Of a stretch of 22,875 bases of DNA, positions 13,691-20,430 are shown piece by piece. The first letter of the stretch is position 1. Each line of letters starts with the position of its first letter. The notes beneath the pieces were generated by a model. The model saw only the letters and a program-made list of their open reading frames with translations, ran no database searches and was not told the origin of the DNA. The position numbers and the translations under genes are program-made. This stretch comes from an uncultured Chloroflexales bacterium. GTDB lineage: Bacteria; Chloroflexota; Chloroflexia; Chloroflexales; Chloroflexaceae. The DNA lies in assembly GCA_937902315.1 (NCBI GenBank), contig CALGUG010000053.1, positions 1-22,875 on the forward strand. Direction: 5' to 3'.

Positions 13691-15082
13691 ATGAGCAAAT
13701 GCTCCCGTAGCAGCACAGCCATGCGTATCCTTATCACAGGAGCCAGCCGCTCAGGAAAATCGACCGCCCTTCATCGCCTAGCCAAAACCGCCATGGCTCA
13801 GCAGTGGCTCGCTGTGTTACTTGCCGACGGCAAAGCCATGGAGCTGCTCAGCTACGCCCGCCCTGATCGCATCGTCTACACCGAGCACACCATCGAAGCC
13901 TTCAGCCAAGCCCTTGCCCAGCTTGCCCAGCAGCTCAGCCAACGCTACAGCGCCCTCGCAGCTAGCGGCCAACGCAGTGCAGCGCCCGACGCTCCCCGCA
14001 CCTTGCTGATCGTCGATGAGATCCAGATCTTCACCCGCCACCCCGTTCACGGCAAAAAGATCCGTGACGCCCTCACCCAATTGGCCGAACAATCCGGCGC
14101 ACTTGGCGACATCCTTATCCTCACAAGCCAGCGAGCCACCGGCGCAGTCCCGCCCAGCGTGCGCGTCAATATCGACACCGAGCTGCGCATGCTAGGAGCT
14201 GGCTACTTCCAGTTGATCCAGACCGGCCAGCCCAAACAGCAGGGCCGCACCGATCCCAGCGATCCCCAGCTGACCCAGTCGCTCTGCCCCGCCAACCTGC
14301 TCAGCATCCTTGGCAGCCAGACCGAGCAGCTCAATCGGCCAACCCCGATCACTCGCTACGAAGGCCAGTCCGGCTCCGGCCTGACCCACGCCCTGCTCAC
14401 CCACCGCGACCCCAGCTGCAGCCGTCGGATCATGCTCGACTGCCGCGCCCACACCCACCGCTCGCTCCTGATCGACTGTCTGCGCCAGTGTGGGGCCGAA
14501 CCCGCCGAAGGGGCGCTGATCACCGAGCTGGCTCAGGCCGCCAGCCTCGCCCTTGCCGCCCAGCCCACTCTGCTGCTGCTCGACAACCTCGACTGCTCCA
14601 GCCTCAAAGCCCGCGACAGCCTGCACCGTCTACTCGATAGTGCAGCATCGGCGGCCATCTCGCTCCAACCGCCCAAGCCCGACTGCAAAAGCGATCCTTT
14701 GGCATCGCTGCGTCGTCGCGCTAGCTTGGTCGAGCTGCGCCCCTTGTCTGACAGCGAGGCCCTCCAGTTGATTCGTCGCCTCGCGCCCCAGATCGACGAC
14801 GCCAGCGCGTTGGCGATTGTCCGGCGCGCCGATGGCAACCCCCAAGCCCTGGTCGCCTACGCCGAGCGCGTCATCACCCACGGCGAAGAGGAGCGCCACC
14901 AGATCGAGAGTGTGCGCAGGCCCGCCCGTTGGCTCAATATTGTCTTGATGTTCGGCGTAATTGTGGTCGTGATTCTGATCCAGCGCAATGTCTCCAACGA
15001 CATCGCCGGAGCCGTGCTCACCGGTATCATTGTGATGTTGATGTGGTTTTTACGCCCGCGCTTCCGCGAGGCCACCAAATAG
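13691..15082 (+). CDS. Membrane-anchored protein with two ATPase modules
   Basis: A 463-residue protein. Module 1 (about 12-190) has P-loop GASRSGKST (17-25), Walker B LLIVDE (105-110) and a TSQRAT motif (145-150), the pattern of FtsK/HerA/TraG translocases. Module 2 (about 222-400) looks like a STAND/TniB-type domain: GQSGSGLTH (225-233) is a P-loop whose lysine is replaced by leucine, Walker B is TLLLLDNLD (293-301), and LRPLSDSEALQLI and ADGNPQALV follow. Two TM segments close the protein (about 414-430, 436-455). Only module 1 should hydrolyse ATP. The start may be 13691 or the ATG at 13721; neither has a good ribosome site. The next gene begins nine bases after the stop with AGGAGG, so it heads a three-gene operon. 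A DNA-translocation or membrane-complex role is inferred. Confidence 0.8.
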   Translation: MSKCSRSSTAMRILITGASRSGKSTALHRLAKTAMAQQWLAVLLADGKAMELLSYARPDRIVYTEHTIEAFSQALAQLAQQLSQRYSALAASGQRSAAPDAPRTLLIVDEIQIFTRHPVHGKKIRDALTQLAEQSGALGDILILTSQRATGAVPPSVRVNIDTELRMLGAGYFQLIQTGQPKQQGRTDPSDPQLTQSLCPANLLSILGSQTEQLNRPTPITRYEGQSGSGLTHALLTHRDPSCSRRIMLDCRAHTHRSLLIDCLRQCGAEPAEGALITELAQAASLALAAQPTLLLLDNLDCSSLKARDSLHRLLDSAASAAISLQPPKPDCKSDPLASLRRRASLVELRPLSDSEALQLIRRLAPQIDDASALAIVRRADGNPQALVAYAERVITHGEEERHQIESVRRPARWLNIVLMFGVIVVVILIQRNVSNDIAGAVLTGIIVMLMWFLRPRFREATK

Positions 15083-15091
15083 GAGGAACCC

Positions 15092-16642
15092 ATGCTCTCT
15101 GCAGCGCTACATCTGCTAGCTGCTGCCCTGATCGGCCTACTCTTCGCTTTGCCAGCACCCATCTTCCTTATCGGATTGCTCACAGCGCTCGTTCCTGATC
15201 TTGATACCACCCGTTCCTTACTTGGTCGCCTCTGCAATCCCCTCTCGCACACCATCGAGGCCCATTATGGACACCGCAGCCTCACCCACTCTCTGCTCGC
15301 CCTTGGCCTAGCCAGCGCCATCGCATGGATCGCAGCGCCCGCTTTTTGGCTGCCCCTTGCGTTCTGTTACGCTAGCCATCTCCTGATCGATCTCTGCATT
15401 GGCCGCCATGGTATCCAGCTCTTCTGGCCCAACCCCAGCTCCTATACCTTCTTTGGCTGGCGCGATGACGGCCCCGCCCCCCGCCGTCTGCTGATCTTTC
15501 TGGTGCCGCTTGTGCTCCTAACCGCCTTCTGGAGCCAGATCTGGCCCCACCTTCAGCCCACCGCCCAAACGGTGGCCGCGATCGCCAACCCGATCGCTAC
15601 CCGCCCGCCGACCAGCACGCCCTATCTCACCCCCACCAAGCAGGCCAGCATTCACCTCTCCTTTGAGCTGCCCGCCCATGTCTCGATCTCTTCGCTGCGC
15701 GTTAAGATCGGCGACAGCATCGCAGAGGGCGAAATCTTAGCCGCCTGGGAGCAGCCCACGCTCACACCATGGCCCACACCCTCGCCTCCCCTTAGCCAGC
15801 CGTCGCCCGCCAGCGCCCAGCTCGCCCCGCCCGCCCCCAACGACAGCTCGGCCCAGATCGCCGCCCAATCCGCCCTCGACGCCCTGCGCGCAGGCCAACC
15901 CGCCGAGCGGGCAAGCCTGCTTCAACAACACCAGAGCCAACTGCTCCAAGCCGAACGCGCCATCCAGCTAGCCCAAGAACAACTCGACCTACTTCAGCCT
16001 ATGCACCTTCGTGCACAAGCTGAAGCCCAAACAGCCGTCGATATCGCCCACCAACGTCTGCTCGATGCCCAAAGTGCCGCGTCCCTCTTCGAGCCATCGC
16101 CCACAATGAATGTCGAAGCCGAACAGCTTCGCCTCAGCATTGCCATCCATAGCGCCGAGGCCGAGCTGCGACGCGCCATCGATGCCCAAGATCGTATGCG
16201 CAGCGAGCAGGGCATCGAGCGCCAGTTGGCCGAGGGCAAACTAAGCCAGGCCCACACTGATCTCATTGCCCTCCAACAGCGCCATACTGTGGAGCTTCAG
16301 CGCCTCGACGCAGAGCACACAGCCGCCCTGCTGCGCGCCCAAGGCCAGCTGGCCGCCGCCAACGCCGCTGCCAATGCCCGAGCCGAGGGCCAAAACCACC
16401 AATACCGCCAGCTGGCCGCCACCCTTGAAGCCGGATCGAGCGAGCGCTACAACGCTTGGGCATTGCAGGCCACAGCCACTCAGCGCGCTCATGCTCAAGC
16501 AGTGCGCTCCACTGCCACCAGCGCCGCCCTTATGCCCAAACCGCCCGATCGCATCATCAGCCGGGTGCACGGGAAGGTCGTTGCCATCTCAGCCAAAGAG
16601 CAATCCGGCGTCCTTATTGTCACTCTGGAGGTCGTCCCATGA
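15092..16642 (+). CDS. YdjM-like membrane hydrolase fused to HlyD-like adaptor
   Basis: A 516-residue fusion. Residues 1-150 match the YdjM/DUF457 inner-membrane metal-dependent hydrolase family: PDLD (35-38), GHRSLTHS (60-67) and SHLLID (95-100) provide the metal ligands among TM helices, with a last TM at about 132-148. Then comes a half barrel-sandwich (biotinyl-lipoyl-like) motif around ISSLRVKIGDSIAEGEIL (199-216), a proline-rich link, a long Gln/Ala coiled coil (about 265-480) and the second half motif, RIISRVHGKVVAISA onward. That split-lipoyl-plus-hairpin order is typical of HlyD/MFP adaptors, although the usual beta-barrel after it is absent. AGGAGG sets the start. The stop overlaps the next ATG (ATGA). 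I know of no standard protein with this fusion. Confidence 0.8.
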   Translation: MLSAALHLLAAALIGLLFALPAPIFLIGLLTALVPDLDTTRSLLGRLCNPLSHTIEAHYGHRSLTHSLLALGLASAIAWIAAPAFWLPLAFCYASHLLIDLCIGRHGIQLFWPNPSSYTFFGWRDDGPAPRRLLIFLVPLVLLTAFWSQIWPHLQPTAQTVAAIANPIATRPPTSTPYLTPTKQASIHLSFELPAHVSISSLRVKIGDSIAEGEILAAWEQPTLTPWPTPSPPLSQPSPASAQLAPPAPNDSSAQIAAQSALDALRAGQPAERASLLQQHQSQLLQAERAIQLAQEQLDLLQPMHLRAQAEAQTAVDIAHQRLLDAQSAASLFEPSPTMNVEAEQLRLSIAIHSAEAELRRAIDAQDRMRSEQGIERQLAEGKLSQAHTDLIALQQRHTVELQRLDAEHTAALLRAQGQLAAANAAANARAEGQNHQYRQLAATLEAGSSERYNAWALQATATQRAHAQAVRSTATSAALMPKPPDRIISRVHGKVVAISAKEQSGVLIVTLEVVP

Positions 16643-17046
16643 GATACAACATCCAACAGCTTGGCAACGGCCTCAGCTTGGTCTATGACCAACGCTCCGG
16701 CCTCTCTGCCTGCTTTCAGCCCAATGGCCTCTACGCCCACGGCGACCTCTACGCCCCCAGCCTCGCCCTACTTCAGTGCTGGGGCGACGATCGGCCTGAG
16801 CTCAATCAGCGCTATCGCCGCATCATCAGGCAAAACCCAGCGCTCAGCCTCGAGCAAGCCGCCCAAGCGGCCGAAGCCGAACACCGCCAAGCCCAAGCCG
16901 CAGCCCTCAGCCGCCGCCAAGCCTGGGGCATATACAACTGCCCTCAAGAGCAAGCAGACCTCCAAAGCGAAACAATCCCAGCGATCGAGGAAACAGTCGA
17001 GGAAACACTAGAGGGATCTATCGAGGCGCACTTACCAACACCCTAG
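16639..17046 (+). CDS. Small acidic protein ending the membrane operon, unknown
   Basis: A 135-residue protein whose ATG overlaps the preceding stop as ATGA, with GGAGG six bases upstream. Longer in-frame reading upstream is therefore rejected. The N-terminal third (IQQLGNGLSLVYDQRSGLSACFQPNGLYAHGDLYAP) looks like short beta strands, the middle is an alanine- and glutamine-rich helix (about 68-95) and the C-terminus is acidic. No membrane segment or known family. Tight coupling to the YdjM-HlyD fusion suggests a cytoplasmic partner of that protein. Two hairpins follow (17044-17058 and 17097-17126), so the operon ends here. Confidence 0.7.
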   Translation: MRYNIQQLGNGLSLVYDQRSGLSACFQPNGLYAHGDLYAPSLALLQCWGDDRPELNQRYRRIIRQNPALSLEQAAQAAEAEHRQAQAAALSRRQAWGIYNCPQEQADLQSETIPAIEETVEETLEGSIEAHLPTP

Positions 17047-17096
17047 GGAAATCCCTAGCATTGCTTTTCACAGCAAACCAGCGCCAATCCCCGCCA

Positions 17097-17126
17097 AACC
17101 CGTCAGCTGCTTATAGTTGACGGGTT
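17097..17126 (+). terminator. Terminator-like hairpin after membrane operon
   Basis: AACCCGTCA (17097-17105) pairs with TGACGGGTT (17118-17126). A smaller stem CTAGGGA/TCCCTAG precedes it near 17044-17058. Confidence 0.65.
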
Positions 17127-17151
17127 GATGCTCTCAAACCCACCTTGGACA

Positions 17152-17191
17152 GTACACAAGTAGATTTGTACACTTGTAAACATGTCTACAA
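17152..17191. repeat. Octad array E
   Basis: Five contiguous units GTACACAA, GTAGATTT, GTACACTT, GTAAACAT, GTCTACAA in an intergenic region, just after the operon terminator. With array B it is the longest array. Confidence 0.85.
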
Positions 17192-17631
17192 AGCACAACC
17201 CACCGCCCTCTCATTGCTTTGCACAGCATCCCAATGCAGCATTCGGGCCGCATGCGCACATCTGATTGTACCCGCCCAATCAAGCGAAACTACGATCTCG
17301 CTGCTTTTCATTGCCCCAGCAGCGCCCACGGAGACGCTTGACAGGGCGGGTGTTTCTTCTCTTGGGCGCATGCGGTCTTCTGCGCTCGCTGCCTTCAACG
17401 CGCCCATTGTGAGCTGTGCCACTACAATGGCCATTCGGTGAGGGGAGGAGTTAAAAAAAGAAAAAAGAAAGGATGGGCTCTCCGCCTTTGACCACGACTG
17501 ACCGACGCCGCCCAGCACGAGCCAGCCACGCCCAGACCTATGCCCACAGCAGCTCCCAACCGTGAAGCGAAAACACAGGCATTTAGCGCATTGCAAAGCC
17601 GGAAATCTGCCCTAAACCTCCACTTTCAAAG

Positions 17632-17661
17632 GTGCTATTTAGTGCTATTTAGTGCTATACT
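17632..17661. repeat. Three tandem 10-bp repeats
   Basis: GTGCTATTTA at 17632-17641 and 17642-17651, then GTGCTATACT at 17652-17661. The period equals one helical turn. TATACT at 17656-17661 could be a -10, so this may be an operator over a promoter for the gene at 17825. Confidence 0.75.
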
Positions 17662-17776
17662 ACTGGTAGGGGAATTTTCGAGGGACACTTTGAATCGCCC
17701 CGCCGCAAGGCAAAAAGATTGAAAGCAGCGTCCCACCAGCGGATGTGTTCCGCCCGATCAGCCGGATGCTGAAGAG

Positions 17777-17802
17777 GCGAGAGGTGTGCTAGCACCTCTC
17801 GC
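17777..17802 (+). promoter_or_regulatory. Leader hairpin before SWIM protein gene
   Basis: GCGAGAGGTG (17777-17786) pairs with CACCTCTCGC (17793-17802) around a 6-base loop, nine bases before AGGAG (17811-17815). It may stabilise the leader or end an upstream RNA. Confidence 0.5.
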
Positions 17803-17824
17803 CCCCACCTAGGAGAACAACACC

Positions 17825-18337
17825 ATGGCTACCAAACCAAACCGCATTGCTCCCGCCTCTATCATAGCAGATGCCGCCGCCGCTCTGCTAGCCCAAATCG
17901 AAGCCCACCCCCGCCTCGACGACAAGCAGCGCAATCTCGCTTGCAATGCTGTTGTCAAAGCCTTTAACCAACTCTATGAAGGCATCAACATCGCCCGCGA
18001 CGGCGACCTCTTCATCTTCCCATCGCGCACCCGCAGCGGCATGAGCCATAGCGTAAATGGTGTCTGCGACTGCGAAGCTGGTGCCGAGAAGCGGCAGCCC
18101 TGCTGGCACCGCGCCGCCAAGCGCCTGGTGATCATGGTCGAAGAATACCTGGCCGAGCAGGACGGCCTGCCCACCAGCGAGCAGCCCCCAGTTCCCCAGC
18201 AGCCCAACGAGTGCGCCATGCTCTGCTCCGCATGCGGCAGTCCCATGCAATACACACTCACCCCCGGCGGCGAGCCAGCTATCGAGTGTGTCAACCGCAA
18301 GTGCGGTCATACCATCCCCGCCGTATTTCTCAAATAG
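17825..18337 (+). CDS. SWIM zinc-finger protein with C-terminal zinc ribbon
   Basis: A 170-residue protein. Residues 81-95 (CDCEAGAEKRQPCWH) match the SWIM pattern CxC..CxH, a zinc-binding module for DNA or protein contacts. The C-terminus adds a second zinc site, CSAC (134-137) and C155/C160, a ribbon. The N-terminal 70 residues are helical. AGGAG at 17811-17815 supports the start. It is a single-gene unit closed by a very strong terminator. SWIM domains appear in recombination mediators, transposases and helicases, but this small stand-alone form has no obvious enzyme domain. A DNA-binding accessory role in replication or transfer is the best guess. Confidence 0.78.
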   Translation: MATKPNRIAPASIIADAAAALLAQIEAHPRLDDKQRNLACNAVVKAFNQLYEGINIARDGDLFIFPSRTRSGMSHSVNGVCDCEAGAEKRQPCWHRAAKRLVIMVEEYLAEQDGLPTSEQPPVPQQPNECAMLCSACGSPMQYTLTPGGEPAIECVNRKCGHTIPAVFLK

Positions 18338-18346
18338 CCCCACACT

Positions 18347-18388
18347 GCTGCGGGTCGAGCCAACGGCTCGACCCGCAGCCTTTCTTTT
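18347..18388 (+). terminator. Strong intrinsic terminator
   Basis: A perfect 15-bp GC-rich stem (18347-18361 with 18365-18379), a 3-base loop and a following CTTTCTTTT run. Confidence 0.93.
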
Positions 18389-18436
18389 CCAGCAAAAGCG
18401 TGCTAGACTCAAAAGAGACCAAATAGCACTCTTTTG
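18381..18436 (+). promoter_or_regulatory. Promoter and operator of HTH gene
   Basis: TTTCTT (18381-18386) and TAGACT (18404-18409) with a TG extension at 18401-18402 and a 17-bp spacer. Just downstream, CAAAAGAG (18410-18417) and CTCTTTTG (18429-18436) form an inverted repeat over the expected transcript start, a likely autoregulatory operator for the HTH protein. Confidence 0.55.
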
Positions 18437-18450
18437 GACAAGGACACCCT

Positions 18451-18741
18451 ATGAAAAAAGCGCTTAACCCCATTCAAGCCAGACCAGACTTTGCAGCCAG
18501 CATTGCTCGCGCAGGTCTTAGCTTTGCTGATCTCCATCGCCTCTCGGGCGTCAGTAAATCAACCATCTTCGGCATCCAAAACCCCTCGATCCATGCCACC
18601 CGCACTCAAGGCAGCGTGCGCCCAGCCACCGCCTGGAAGATCGCCAACGCCTATGCGGCCCACACCCAAACCGACCCCCAAACCGCCTTCGATCTGCTCT
18701 TCTGCCCGCTCGAAACCCCAAGCGACCCAAGCATGTCCTAA
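18451..18741 (+). CDS. Small XRE-like HTH regulator (paralogue 1)
   Basis: A 96-residue protein with a lambda-repressor-like HTH at about 15-45 (ARAGLSFADLHRLSGVSKSTIFGI), then an insertion loop with SIHATRTQGSVRP and a helix ATAWKIANAYA. The order is the same as in the protein at 19368 (AKAGLSLAQWSQLAGVSYATIKAL ... ETTAWKLSRAYA), so the two are paralogues. The loop between recognition helix and next helix is longer than in ordinary XRE proteins. AAGGA at 18440-18444 supports the ATG. An inverted repeat directly upstream suggests autoregulation. It may control transfer or copy genes. No partner toxin is visible. Confidence 0.8.
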   Translation: MKKALNPIQARPDFAASIARAGLSFADLHRLSGVSKSTIFGIQNPSIHATRTQGSVRPATAWKIANAYAAHTQTDPQTAFDLLFCPLETPSDPSMS

Positions 18742-18772
18742 CCGCGCCAGCAGCCAGCCAAGTATCCTCCCA

Positions 18773-18803
18773 AACCTTCTAGCTGCGAAGCTGCTGGAAG
18801 GTT
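18773..18803 (+). terminator. Possible terminator hairpin
   Basis: AACCTTC (18773-18779) pairs with GAAGGTT (18797-18803), with further AGC/GCT pairing inside. It follows the HTH gene. Confidence 0.5.
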
Positions 18804-18851
18804 AATGGTCATGACCCCAGTATGCCCAAAACACCCATACCACATTCAAAA

Positions 18852-18883
18852 GTAAATAAGTATACTTGTAAACATATCTACAA
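18852..18883. repeat. Octad array F
   Basis: Four contiguous units GTAAATAA, GTATACTT, GTAAACAT, ATCTACAA. The last has A instead of G at position 1. Confidence 0.75.
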
Positions 18884-18992
18884 GTTTCAAAGCATTACAC
18901 TAACGCCCATCGCCCAACCCGTAGGGGCGGATTATATATCTGCCCATCGCTTCCCAATCCACAAAACCCTACCAAAGGCACCCAGATCAAAA

Positions 18993-19024
18993 GTAAACAA
19001 GTAGACTTGTAAACATGTCTACAA
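18993..19024. repeat. Octad array G
   Basis: Four contiguous units GTAAACAA, GTAGACTT, GTAAACAT, GTCTACAA, 141 bp after array F. The order of units matches F, which suggests that the F-G segment arose by duplication. Confidence 0.8.
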
Positions 19025-19181
19025 ACCTCATACCATATCACAAAAGCCTCACCAAAGCAGTAGAAGCGCACTGGTTCAGGATCGTGCCTCGGACCTTATC
19101 GGCCCGTCTCAGGCTTCGCAGGAGTGGTCTTAGGAGGAAACATTGCCAGGGTTCAGGGACGGCCACATCCCGGCGGGAAGT

Positions 19182-19203
19182 CCAGAAGGGCTGGCCCTTC
19201 TGG
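19182..19203. terminator. Terminator-like hairpin
   Basis: CCAGAAGGG pairs with CCCTTCTGG around CTGG. No T-run follows, so it may be part of a longer RNA structure. Confidence 0.5.
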
Positions 19204-19296
19204 GCCTAGCGCAGCGTCAAAGGCTTCCCAACCCTCAAAAACCCCACCAAAAAGCCGCCAAACCCGACTAAAATGGTATTCATTTAGTTAATTCAA

Positions 19297-19324
19297 TTGA
19301 CATCGGCACACAATGGGCTATAAT
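19297..19324 (+). promoter_or_regulatory. Consensus sigma70-type promoter
   Basis: Perfect TTGACA (19297-19302), 16-bp spacer and perfect TATAAT (19319-19324), 44 bases before the TTG start at 19368. It is the best promoter in the window, which suggests strict control by a repressor, probably the HTH protein it drives. Confidence 0.88.
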
Positions 19325-19367
19325 CGTATACAGTAAGACCATCCTCCAGAAAGGAAGGATAGCTGCC

Positions 19368-19640
19368 TTGAGTACTAGACGACGACTTCGTCTCTCTGAA
19401 AACGCAACTACTATGATAGCCAAGGCTGGCCTAAGCTTAGCCCAATGGTCGCAGCTCGCCGGTGTCAGCTATGCCACCATCAAGGCTCTGCGCACACCAG
19501 GTAACCAGCCCAACCGCAAGGGGGGCATGCAAGAGACCACAGCCTGGAAACTCTCGCGTGCTTATGCTCAAGTGGTTGGTATAGATGAAGATGCTGCTTT
19601 TGAAAAACTGATCGTAGTAGAGGCAACGGAGCAAAAATAA
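19368..19640 (+). CDS. Small XRE-like HTH regulator (paralogue 2)
   Basis: A 90-residue basic HTH protein, paralogous to the one at 18451: helix-turn-helix IAKAGLSLAQWSQLAGVSYA, then a lysine/glycine-rich loop and the helix ETTAWKLSRAYAQ. Translation starts at TTG, supported by AGGAAGGA at about 19352-19359. A consensus promoter lies upstream and a hairpin at 19641 follows immediately, so this is a short, strong and probably self-repressed unit. Two related regulators 600 bp apart with octad arrays nearby suggest a regulatory switch for the transfer-like genes downstream, but I see no direct proof. Confidence 0.8.
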   Translation: MSTRRRLRLSENATTMIAKAGLSLAQWSQLAGVSYATIKALRTPGNQPNRKGGMQETTAWKLSRAYAQVVGIDEDAAFEKLIVVEATEQK

Positions 19641-19689
19641 TGGCCTAGCGCTGCCACGCTAGGCCAACGCGGCGGGAACCGACCGCGTT
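19641..19689 (+). terminator. Double hairpin after HTH gene
   Basis: TGGCCTAGCG (19641-19650) pairs with CGCTAGGCCA (19657-19666). A second stem AACGCGG (19666-19672) pairs with CCGCGTT (19683-19689). The first starts directly after the stop codon. Termination or attenuation before the downstream operon is likely. Confidence 0.65.
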
Positions 19690-19719
19690 CTTGTCATTAT
19701 ACGTTAAAGGGAACTACAA

Positions 19720-20421
19720 GTGACAATCTCAGACGAGGAAATTCTGCAAAAGCAGCAATTCTTGCGAGAGCTTTTGCGTCGCCAACGCGAACTTGACACT
19801 CAAACACCCCAGCATCCCATCCTAGCCCAACCAGTAGCTGCCCAAACAAGAGCTGTTGCGCTTGCGCCATCACAATCGACAACTAAGAAAAGTTACAAAA
19901 CTAAGCTGCCAGCTCGTCGCAAATTCGCACCAGCGCAGCCTGTGTACCAATCTGCGCCAGCGCGCAGCTTCGACACAGCCATCATCGATGGCGAAACAAT
20001 GGATCGCATTGGCGTTGCCTTTGTGCGCGCAGCCGCCTTTGTCCTACTAGGCATCGGCCTCTTTGGTTCCATCCTTGCCTTTGATGGCGACTGGCAGCCG
20101 AGCTGGACCTTTTGGCGCGGCCTGAATCCTTGGGCAGTTTTGGCTGGTCTCGCTCTGCAGATTGAGATCACCATTGTTGAATGGTGGCGAGCCGACAAAC
20201 CGGGCTTCGATCTGGCCTACTGGGGTCACTTACTACTTGATACTGGGCTAATGTTATGGGGTTGGTGGCCTGTGGTCGGCTTGCTGGTAAGCAACGCCCT
20301 CTACCGCGCCTTTGGTAGCGAAGGCAGTCAAACCAGCTTCCAAATCGTAACAGCAATTGTTTTGGCCATCTTGGCCTTTTTCATCGCACGGCAGCCCGAG
20401 CGCTGGCTGGTGCGCCGTTAG
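19720..20421 (+). CDS. Membrane protein paired with the FtsK-like translocase
   Basis: A 233-residue protein with a charged helical N-terminus (residues 5-25), a basic proline/glutamine linker to about 90, and about four hydrophobic segments (97-120, 136-156, 167-195, 207-223), rich in tryptophan at the interfaces. No family recognised. The start is GTG at 19720 with AAAGGGA upstream. The stop is nine bases before the ATG of the translocase gene, whose ribosome site overlaps the stop, so the two are coupled. I infer a membrane platform for the translocase, analogous in role to small membrane partners of conjugation ATPases. Confidence 0.75.
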   Translation: MTISDEEILQKQQFLRELLRRQRELDTQTPQHPILAQPVAAQTRAVALAPSQSTTKKSYKTKLPARRKFAPAQPVYQSAPARSFDTAIIDGETMDRIGVAFVRAAAFVLLGIGLFGSILAFDGDWQPSWTFWRGLNPWAVLAGLALQIEITIVEWWRADKPGFDLAYWGHLLLDTGLMLWGWWPVVGLLVSNALYRAFGSEGSQTSFQIVTAIVLAILAFFIARQPERWLVRR

Positions 20422-20430
20422 GAGCACGGC

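Larger units (their letters stand above)
17192..17824. other. Intergenic region, no convincing gene
   Basis: About 630 bases with no gene I trust. An open frame on the minus strand (17186-17596) has poor composition and no ribosome site. Present are a purine-rich run (about 17441-17475), three tandem copies of a 10-bp unit (17632-17661) and a hairpin before the next gene. GC is high, so decayed coding sequence is possible. Confidence 0.5.
18742..19367. other. Intergenic region with two octad arrays and GC-rich stem-loops
   Basis: No gene is supported here. The region holds arrays F and G, then a GC-rich block (about 19075-19215) containing a 9-bp hairpin (19182-19190 with 19195-19203). That block could encode a structured RNA. 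It ends with the strong promoter at 19297. Confidence 0.5.

Noticed and set aside
17186..17596. 136-residue minus-strand frame
   Set aside because: Low-quality composition, no ribosome site, and it begins in octad array E.
4680..19024. CRISPR array
   Set aside because: Octads are contiguous without spacers and no cas genes are present.
19326..19333. Single GTATACAG after the consensus promoter
   Set aside because: One unit only; could be a site, but it lacks the contiguous array that defines the family.
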